A DNA stretch of 5,018 nucleotides from Pseudobutyrivibrio sp. (GTDB lineage: Bacteria; Bacillota; Clostridia; Lachnospirales; Lachnospiraceae): the NCBI GenBank assembly GCA_017557715.1, contig JAFYYE010000224.1, positions 1 through 5,018 of the forward strand, in the 5' to 3' direction. The translations under genes were made by a program, and so were the position numbers. Under the pieces are notes generated by a model that was given only the letters and a program-made list of their open reading frames with translations, did not search any database and was not told where the DNA came from. Positions 1 through 5,018 of this stretch are shown piece after piece (position 1 is the first letter of the stretch; every line of letters starts with the position of its first letter).

Positions 1-948
1 CATATTTACACAACCACAGCACATAGCTGTCTCAAAAGTTGAAGACTGTGTACCTGGCTGGCAATATAAATCCGCGCCTGCAAGGAACTCTTCAATTTCC
101 TTATTGACCTTCCAACCCATGAAATGAATTCGTGGATCTGCATCAATAAGTGGTCTGATTGAGTTTTCCATTTCCTCTGGAATAGAGCCAAAAATGAAGA
201 GTGCCATTCTAGAATCTTCAACACTAGAAAATGCTTTAATTAACTCATCTGTACGCTTTGTAGCTGCAAGCTTTCCTGAATGAGCCATTATAATTGCGTC
301 TTGTGGCAAGCAATATTTATTGATAATATCCTGTCTTGCTTCCTTCTGCTGCTCAAGGGTGTAAATAGTTCCACCTGGTGCTAAAAACTCCTGCTTATCA
401 GCTGGAATCTTATACAAATCATTCATCCACTCCTTCATATCAGCACCGATATAAAGCACCTTGTCTACCTCAGGCATAGCCTTACTGATATAGTGACCAT
501 GAATAATCTTGTAAAAACTCTTGCTCAAAAATGTTCTGGCAGAATCGCTATAATCCTCATGACAATCCATAAAAAGAAGACAATCTGGATGCTTCTTGCA
601 ATATGCTGCTGCAGTCATAATCTCATAACCACACATACCGTGGAAAAGAATTGTGTCTGGCTGATATTCCTCAAGAAATGCCTTTACCCTGTGACACTTC
701 TGAATCTTCTCAGTCCATAAGTCGCTGAAAAGCACTCTATCATGAGCCCATCTAATAAGACGAGCACCATTATCCATAATAGTATCCTCTTCCTCACCCT
801 TAACGAGCTTACCAGCCTCGTAATGCCAAAGATCTGTAACGATGACCACCTCGTGTCCATCGGCTCTCTGACAGTTAATCATTTGGTTTTCCTGGTAAAG
901 CATTCCGATTGTAAAATGGGATGCTAATGCAATGTGAAGTATCTTCAT
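1..948 (-). CDS. GT4-type glycosyltransferase, 3' end cut by window edge
   Basis: The frame is open from the ATG at 948-946 to base 1, giving 316 residues without a stop; the C-terminus lies outside the window. The start is firm: the next upstream in-frame codon of note is a stop, and the protein opens MKILHIALASHF, then GHEVVIVTD, the usual N-terminal strand-helix-strand of GT-B enzymes. Further motifs are DCHEDYSDSA (about residues 128-137), HSGKLAATKRTDELIKAF (from 223), FGS (253-255) and QPGTQSSTFETAMCCG (from 297). The last three match the sugar-nucleotide-binding half of GT4 retaining transferases. The second Glu of the EX7E motif is E306, but the first position is Pro (P298). By family it should transfer a sugar from a nucleotide donor to the lipid-linked repeat unit in the cytoplasm; donor and acceptor cannot be read. 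It starts 20 nt after the sugar-transferase gene, with only a weak AGAAAG-like ribosome site. Full-length relatives usually have roughly 370-400 residues, so perhaps 60-80 are missing. Confidence 0.88.
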   Translation of the reverse strand, partial: MKILHIALASHFTIGMLYQENQMINCQRADGHEVVIVTDLWHYEAGKLVKGEEEDTIMDNGARLIRWAHDRVLFSDLWTEKIQKCHRVKAFLEEYQPDTILFHGMCGYEIMTAAAYCKKHPDCLLFMDCHEDYSDSARTFLSKSFYKIIHGHYISKAMPEVDKVLYIGADMKEWMNDLYKIPADKQEFLAPGGTIYTLEQQKEARQDIINKYCLPQDAIIMAHSGKLAATKRTDELIKAFSSVEDSRMALFIFGSIPEEMENSIRPLIDADPRIHFMGWKVNKEIEEFLAGADLYCQPGTQSSTFETAMCCGCVNM

Positions 949-968
949 TTTATCTTTACACTTTCTAT

Positions 969-2348
969 TTATTCATTATCTGATTCTTCTGAACGAGAAT
1001 TCTCAAGTGATGCAAGTATCTCTTCAGCTGTAGCCACCTTGTCAAATCCTTCTGTGCTCTCCTTCTTAAAGACAATTCTGATTGTCATAAGCACAAGCTT
1101 TAAATCTAAAAGGAAGCTATAGTTTTCGATATACATCAAATCAAGCTTAATCTTATCATAGGCTGATGTGTTATATTTTCCATAAATCTGAGCAAAACCT
1201 GTAAGACCACCCTTGACCTTGCTTCTAAATTCGAACTCTGGAATAGCTTCAGTATATTTTTCAACATGCTCTGTTCTCTCTGGTCTTGGACCTACGATTG
1301 ACATGTCGCCCTTTAGGATGTTGAAAATCTGAGGAAGCTCATCCACTCTGGTAGCTCTGATTACATGGCCAACCTTAGTGATTCTGTCATCATCATCAGT
1401 GGCTGGACGCTGCTCAGCATCCTCCACCATACTTCTGAATTTAAGGATTTCAAAAATCTTGCCATCTTTAGTAACACGCTTTTGCTTGTAGAAAACAGGA
1501 CCATGATCCTCAAGCTTAATAGCAATAGCAATAATCAGCATTAATGGTGAAAGCACTACTGCTGCAATTGCACACAAAACAATATCAAAGAAACGCTTAA
1601 CAAATTCCTGCTCTGGTGTAAGACCAGTTGTATTAATCATAGTAAGCGGTGTATCAAACTGGTGAATGCTCTCGCCTCCAGCTATGATTACATCGGAAAT
1701 CTTTGGAGTAATGTATGTTTCTATGTCGTGCATATAGCAATACTTAAGCAAATCATTTCGCTGCTTTGCACCAACATCTGAAATTACAACTCCATCAAAA
1801 TTCTGTAGCTCAGAAATAACAGTATCAATTCCCTCATCGATACTAATAAGCTTCTTGATGTTGTAGCTATCGGCGCGGGTATCCATCTTTAATTTCAACC
1901 CGACAGATTCCTTGACACCATAAACCATCAGAAGATTGCTAGCCTTTGAATACTTGTTGTAGATAGCAAAGAAAATATATACAAATACGCCTGCTATCAC
2001 AAAATCAACAAGTGTAAGACAAGCCATTGGTCCTGCTGGAATCATCACATTTGCCATCAAGCAAAGCTGAAGATATGTAACCACATTTACAATAAAGAGA
2101 GCTATGCATTGAGAAAACAGTACATCTGCAATCTTTAATATTCCGTACTTAAATCCCTCACATAAATGAATGATTACAAGGCTGAGTATGAAATATATTC
2201 CCATGAGTACATACTTTCCTCTACCAAGCATTGGCCAGAAGTATGTCTTATCGAAAATAAAATGTCTCCAAACATAGTAATAAACTAGTGCTAATACCAC
2301 TAGTTCAATTACACTTTCTAATTTTCTAATACTGTTTTTGTTTTTCAC
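969..2348 (-). CDS. Polyprenyl-phosphate sugar-1-phosphate transferase (WbaP/WcaJ-like)
   Basis: This 459-residue protein is the expected length for a large initiating phosphoglycosyltransferase. Four hydrophobic helices lie near residues 11-29, 45-62, 76-98 and 109-130. A Rossmann-like soluble region follows (about 139-225). The catalytic bacterial sugar transferase domain starts with KRFFDIVLCA and a re-entrant hydrophobic stretch (about 252-279) containing Ser-Pro. It continues with KFRSM (303-307), RVDELPQIFNILKGDMSIVGPRPE (334-357, acidic dyad D336-E337) and GGLTGFAQIYG (380-390). In this family the enzyme moves a sugar-1-phosphate from a UDP-sugar onto undecaprenyl phosphate at the cytoplasmic face, the first step of repeat-unit assembly. 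The sugar (glucose, galactose or an amino sugar) cannot be told from sequence. The start is GTG: the next in-frame Met is residue 40, beyond the first helix, and AGGGTGG lies just upstream. The tail after about 435 is Glu-rich and outside the conserved domain. The gene ends in TAA. Confidence 0.95.
   Translation of the reverse strand: MKNKNSIRKLESVIELVVLALVYYYVWRHFIFDKTYFWPMLGRGKYVLMGIYFILSLVIIHLCEGFKYGILKIADVLFSQCIALFIVNVVTYLQLCLMANVMIPAGPMACLTLVDFVIAGVFVYIFFAIYNKYSKASNLLMVYGVKESVGLKLKMDTRADSYNIKKLISIDEGIDTVISELQNFDGVVISDVGAKQRNDLLKYCYMHDIETYITPKISDVIIAGGESIHQFDTPLTMINTTGLTPEQEFVKRFFDIVLCAIAAVVLSPLMLIIAIAIKLEDHGPVFYKQKRVTKDGKIFEILKFRSMVEDAEQRPATDDDDRITKVGHVIRATRVDELPQIFNILKGDMSIVGPRPERTEHVEKYTEAIPEFEFRSKVKGGLTGFAQIYGKYNTSAYDKIKLDLMYIENYSFLLDLKLVLMTIRIVFKKESTEGFDKVATAEEILASLENSRSEESDNE
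2283..2305 (-). repeat. Perfect 8-bp inverted repeat with 7-nt loop inside the sugar transferase 5' coding region
   Basis: The arms are aactagtg (2283-2290) and cactagtt (2298-2305), perfectly complementary, with a 7-nt loop. In the mRNA the hairpin begins about 43 nt downstream of the GTG start, within the codons for the first membrane helix. A repeat of this size is expected by chance about once in a few kilobases, so a regulatory role is only a possibility. Confidence 0.35.
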
Positions 2349-2352
2349 TATT

Positions 2353-2359
2353 CCACCCT
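2353..2359 (-). promoter_or_regulatory. Ribosome binding site for the sugar transferase (GTG start)
   Basis: On the minus strand this reads AGGGTGG, followed by AATA and the GTG start at 2348. It lies in the 15-nt gap after the polymerase stop. The good match to the anti-Shine-Dalgarno sequence is the main support for choosing GTG, since no ATG lies nearby in frame. The spacer of 4 nt is slightly short. Confidence 0.6.
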
Positions 2360-2363
2360 TTAT

Positions 2364-3620
2364 CTACTGTAAAACGTCCTTATCCTTTTCTGTAAAGAAA
2401 TATGCCAAGAAATATGAATAATATGGCAACAAATACTTGTAATACATATCTATTCCCAAATCCATGAATACAAAGGAAATCATGATTGAAAATACCATAA
2501 TCTTTGCCATTTTATTTGCTCTGAAAGATTTAATAATCACATATACTGGGAACCAGTAATATAGTACAAATCCAAGGATTCCATATGAAAATAATACTTC
2601 CAAGTAATTCATATGAAGCTGAACATTTCTATAGGAAATCTCAGTTCCCTGTCGGAATTCTTCGATAGCTGAGTATGGCATTTCTCTGAAAGAATAGAAG
2701 CCATGTCCAAATAATGGTGCTTCCCAAAAGTGTGCCTTAAAAGCATTTATCATAGCCATTCTCTGACCAGTGCTAGTGTGTAAATCTGGCTCTGCAGAAT
2801 TCACACCAGTAAATAACTCGGCTATTCTATATCCCACCACTCCATAAAGAGGTGGCACTATCATGATTGCTGCGAAAGCTAATACTGCTGCAACCGTAAG
2901 TATAATTAAGTTTCTTCTGATGATTCGCTTGTCGTCAGAAGCACCTATAATCATTATCGCAAATACGAATACTATAGGCAAAACAGAAGATTTTGCTCCT
3001 GTAATTACTATTTCAAAAATACCAATCAGTGTAATCCATAAATATTGCTTTACTTTTCTCAAAACGAAAAGCTGGTAGAAAATTGGAATTAATAAAATCA
3101 ACACCAAATTCCCAGTATCGATACATCCACCTGCTGGTGTAGCGCCTACTCTGGAATACATTCCCTGGAGCCACTCACCCCAAATCTCATCATAACAAAG
3201 GCTTGTAATTAGTGTAGTGATAATTACCACAGAACCGCTGACAGATAAAATATCTATTACTTCATCCTTGTTATAAAATAAAAGAACAAGAATAAGGATA
3301 GCTGGTGCTACAGTGAGAATTGTAACCATTCTGCTATAGTAATCAGCTGCTGTGAAAAGCTTAAAATGTCCATATATAAAAACTAATAATGAAAAAAGTA
3401 CAATCCAAATGATAGCCGGATTTACCAAAGCATTTTTAGCTTCTTTTTTACTATCTGTAAATAAAACTAGTGAATAAGCTAGTGCCAACCCATTAAACAA
3501 AACATTTATCATGACATATAATCCGCCATAATAAACGCCTAGATTACATCTGGCAAAAAGCAATCCTGCTATCAAAAACATTGTTATGAACTTTTTATTC
3601 TTTAAAAGTATTTCTTTCAA
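2364..3620 (-). CDS. Wzy-like polysaccharide polymerase / O-antigen ligase family membrane protein
   Basis: This 418-residue, very hydrophobic protein has about 11-12 predicted helices and one large non-membrane loop at about 260-335. Loop and flanks carry the marks of the Wzy/WaaL (O-antigen ligase, PF04932-type) fold: TGAKSSVLP (207-215) in the place of the usual TGSR segment, STGQRMAMINAF (283-294), APLFGHGFYSF (301-311), and LHMNYLEVLFSYGILGF (335-351) in the place of the family's HN-x-(Y/F)-L...G-x-x-G signature. Members join lipid-linked oligosaccharide units outside the membrane, as polymerase or as ligase to an acceptor. Position beside an initiating transferase favours polymerase, but sequence alone cannot decide. 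I accept the TTG start at 3620-3618: it has GGAG 10 nt upstream and a Lys-rich N-terminus before the first helix. The alternative ATG (residue 14, at 3581) has no ribosome site and begins inside that helix. The gene ends in TAG, 15 nt before the sugar-transferase start. Confidence 0.88.
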   Translation of the reverse strand: MKEILLKNKKFITMFLIAGLLFARCNLGVYYGGLYVMINVLFNGLALAYSLVLFTDSKKEAKNALVNPAIIWIVLFSLLVFIYGHFKLFTAADYYSRMVTILTVAPAILILVLLFYNKDEVIDILSVSGSVVIITTLITSLCYDEIWGEWLQGMYSRVGATPAGGCIDTGNLVLILLIPIFYQLFVLRKVKQYLWITLIGIFEIVITGAKSSVLPIVFVFAIMIIGASDDKRIIRRNLIILTVAAVLAFAAIMIVPPLYGVVGYRIAELFTGVNSAEPDLHTSTGQRMAMINAFKAHFWEAPLFGHGFYSFREMPYSAIEEFRQGTEISYRNVQLHMNYLEVLFSYGILGFVLYYWFPVYVIIKSFRANKMAKIMVFSIMISFVFMDLGIDMYYKYLLPYYSYFLAYFFTEKDKDVLQ

Positions 3621-3628
3621 TTCTAGTA

Positions 3629-3634
3629 TTCTCC
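3629..3634 (-). promoter_or_regulatory. Ribosome binding site for the Wzy-like gene (TTG start)
   Basis: On the minus strand this reads GGAGAA, just after the TAG of the upstream gene. The distance from GGAG to the TTG at 3620 is 10 nt, at the long end of normal. It favours the TTG over the downstream ATG at 3581, which has only an A-rich, non-SD leader. Confidence 0.5.
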
Positions 3635-3635
3635 A

Positions 3636-5018
3636 CTATAAACCAAATACATTTGGAGCTGTATTATACCAAATAATTCTCGCTCCTAAGTTTTGTAGAT
3701 ATGCCGCCAAAACTCCTGCTGTATATTTAGAACTGGTCATAAGCCAGTCTGGCCCATCAAATATGGCAATCTCTGGCGAAACCACATCGTAAAATCCTGA
3801 TTCTGTAGGCATGCTATTATTGCCGTGATGTCCGCACTGAAGTATGTCGGAATTAAGCTCGTCGCCATAAGTGTCCACTAAATAATCTGCTAAATACTTG
3901 CTGTGAGCATCTGCACAAATCAAAACACTTCTATCTGATGTTTCAATTTTGAACACCAACGAACAGTTATTAGGAATATCCTCTGGGTTCTTTAGCACTA
4001 CTTCATCGCATGCGTTAAAGAAAGTTATCTTTAAACCATCAGTAAAGCTTAGCTCATCATCTCTATTTACATAATTGATGTTGGTAGCTTCTTTTGTTAT
4101 TTCTTTGAATTTTTTATATGTATCAATATCATCCCACTCCTGAAGATTCAGATTGTAAAATGTATCTTCATCAAGTGGTGTGGCTATTATTTCTTGGATT
4201 TTGATACCCTTAGGGTCTTCATAAATTGCATTAAATGTGTCTATATGATCCTTATGATAATGGGTGAGAATCCATGCATCCACATTCCCTCCATTATCCT
4301 TGATGACCTGTCTCATCTGCTGTTCATTGCCAGCATTTCCACCATCAATGACGATAAAAGTGCCATCATTTATATTTTTCAAAGTGTAAGCCAATCCCTG
4401 GTCGCCAGACTCATCTGCATATTCTGTAAGAATCCATGCCGGGTCGTTTGGCATAAGCACTGCATAGTATGGTGTGCGTCCATAAAGCTTGAATCCATAA
4501 TTAAGATATGTATTCAAAACGCCCTCTATGGCAGATACTACTACGTAATCAACATTGTTTTCTTTGGCATATTCCACTATCACATCTGGCTTAGGCTCTG
4601 GATTTGTAAGCTCGTAAGCCTCATCTGGAATGTACCTGCTATATGGCATAGAAAAACGACTGTCCATCTGGCGAAGATATACTGCAATATCCTGTGGTGC
4701 CATAATTCTAATGGTGTCGCCCTCATAATCAGCGAATAAGTCACAAATAGTGACTACATCTTGTGGGACTTTGTTTCTATTTTCTGCCTTTGTAAACCAG
4801 TCTTCTGTGTAGAGGCAATTGCCAACTAAGATTAATAACGCAACCGATAGGATTACTCCCACCAGTTTTTTCACACCATTTAATCTCTTCAACAACAATG
4901 TAATTCCATATGCAATAATTGGTAAAATCGGAATTATGCTATATAGTCTTAGATAATACGCTGAAAAAGTACTTGGTTCTAAAACTTTCCTGCATATCAT
5001 CAATGTGACTGGATTATA
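3636..5018 (-). CDS. Membrane protein with C-terminal metallo-beta-lactamase fold domain, 5' end cut by window edge
   Basis: The frame is open to the right edge and reads YNPVTL before the first possible start (TTG 5003, ATG 5000), so I read it as the C-terminal part of a longer protein. Residues are counted from the TTG. Two helices (about 20-38 and 44-63) flank a basic loop (KRLNGVKK), so the rest should lie outside the cell. Residues 75-190 contain DIAVYLRQMDSRFSMPYSRY and YGFKLYGRTPYYAVL, which resemble from memory the soluble tail of large polytopic membrane proteins of surface-polymer loci (DUF6077/GT-C-like). From about 186 to the end is an MBL domain: FIVIDGG (216-222), THYHKDH (H248, H250, D252, H253), NNCSLVF (345-351), ICADAH (362-367, D365) and GHHGNNS (391-397). 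This set most resembles the ComEC/Rec2-type MBL branch. A metal-dependent hydrolase acting on the exported polymer or its lipid carrier is plausible; the substrate is unknown. The stop is TAG, 15 nt before the polymerase gene. Confidence 0.82.
   Translation of the reverse strand, partial: YNPVTLMICRKVLEPSTFSAYYLRLYSIIPILPIIAYGITLLLKRLNGVKKLVGVILSVALLILVGNCLYTEDWFTKAENRNKVPQDVVTICDLFADYEGDTIRIMAPQDIAVYLRQMDSRFSMPYSRYIPDEAYELTNPEPKPDVIVEYAKENNVDYVVVSAIEGVLNTYLNYGFKLYGRTPYYAVLMPNDPAWILTEYADESGDQGLAYTLKNINDGTFIVIDGGNAGNEQQMRQVIKDNGGNVDAWILTHYHKDHIDTFNAIYEDPKGIKIQEIIATPLDEDTFYNLNLQEWDDIDTYKKFKEITKEATNINYVNRDDELSFTDGLKITFFNACDEVVLKNPEDIPNNCSLVFKIETSDRSVLICADAHSKYLADYLVDTYGDELNSDILQCGHHGNNSMPTESGFYDVVSPEIAIFDGPDWLMTSSKYTAGVLAAYLQNLGARIIWYNTAPNVFGL

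Noticed and set aside
6..224. 72-codon minus-strand open frame near the left edge
   Set aside because: It overlaps the glycosyltransferase in another frame; the glycosyltransferase frame is open throughout and has family motifs.
493..1122. Three short plus-strand open frames (493-720, 742-927, 934-1122)
   Set aside because: They are antisense to the glycosyltransferase and the end of the sugar transferase, with no recognisable domain.
2863..3792. Two short plus-strand open frames (2863-3078, 3586-3792)
   Set aside because: They are antisense to the polymerase and the end of the MBL gene; their hydrophobic look comes from the complement of membrane-helix codons.
4194..4739. 181-codon open frame on the plus strand opposite the MBL-domain gene
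   Set aside because: It lies wholly antisense to a gene with clear MBL motifs, has low-complexity Ile/Cys/His-rich composition and matches no family I recognise. It is an antisense shadow.
4998..5003. TTG/ATG at 5003-4998 as a true start for an MBL-domain gene
   Set aside because: The frame stays open to the window edge, no clear ribosome site is visible in the few bases available, and the first residues look like the inside of a polytopic membrane protein. A real start here cannot be fully excluded.

Overview
The window is a slice of a surface-polysaccharide biosynthesis locus. All four genes lie on the minus strand and are packed as a single operon. Transcription runs from right to left: a 5'-truncated membrane protein with a C-terminal metallo-beta-lactamase (MBL) fold domain, a Wzy-type polymerase/ligase, an initiating polyprenyl-phosphate sugar-1-phosphate transferase, and a GT4-type glycosyltransferase that runs off the left edge. 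The gaps are 15, 15 and 20 nt. No intergenic stretch is long enough for a promoter or terminator, and I see no RNA gene, CRISPR array, insertion sequence or tRNA.

The DNA is AT-rich. The junctions carry purine-rich Shine-Dalgarno-like sequences, and two of the three visible gene starts are non-ATG (GTG, TTG). From memory, the MBL domain and the glycosyltransferase resemble proteins common in Lachnospiraceae (Butyrivibrio/Pseudobutyrivibrio-like rumen or gut Clostridia). That assignment is inference, not a search result.

Proposed division of labour: the sugar transferase (969-2348) loads the first sugar-1-phosphate onto undecaprenyl phosphate at the cytoplasmic face. The GT4 enzyme (1-948) adds a sugar to the growing repeat unit. 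The Wzy-like protein (2364-3620) polymerises or ligates flipped units outside the membrane. The rightmost protein (3636-5018) has two visible membrane helices and a long soluble tail that charge distribution places outside the cell. The tail ends in a complete-looking ComEC-like MBL domain, which could hydrolyse or edit the exported polymer. No flippase or chain-length regulator is visible.

Two points deserve most attention: the MBL domain attached to a membrane polysaccharide-locus protein, and the fact that three consecutive genes share one reading frame interrupted only by two TAG codons. The second may well be coincidence.
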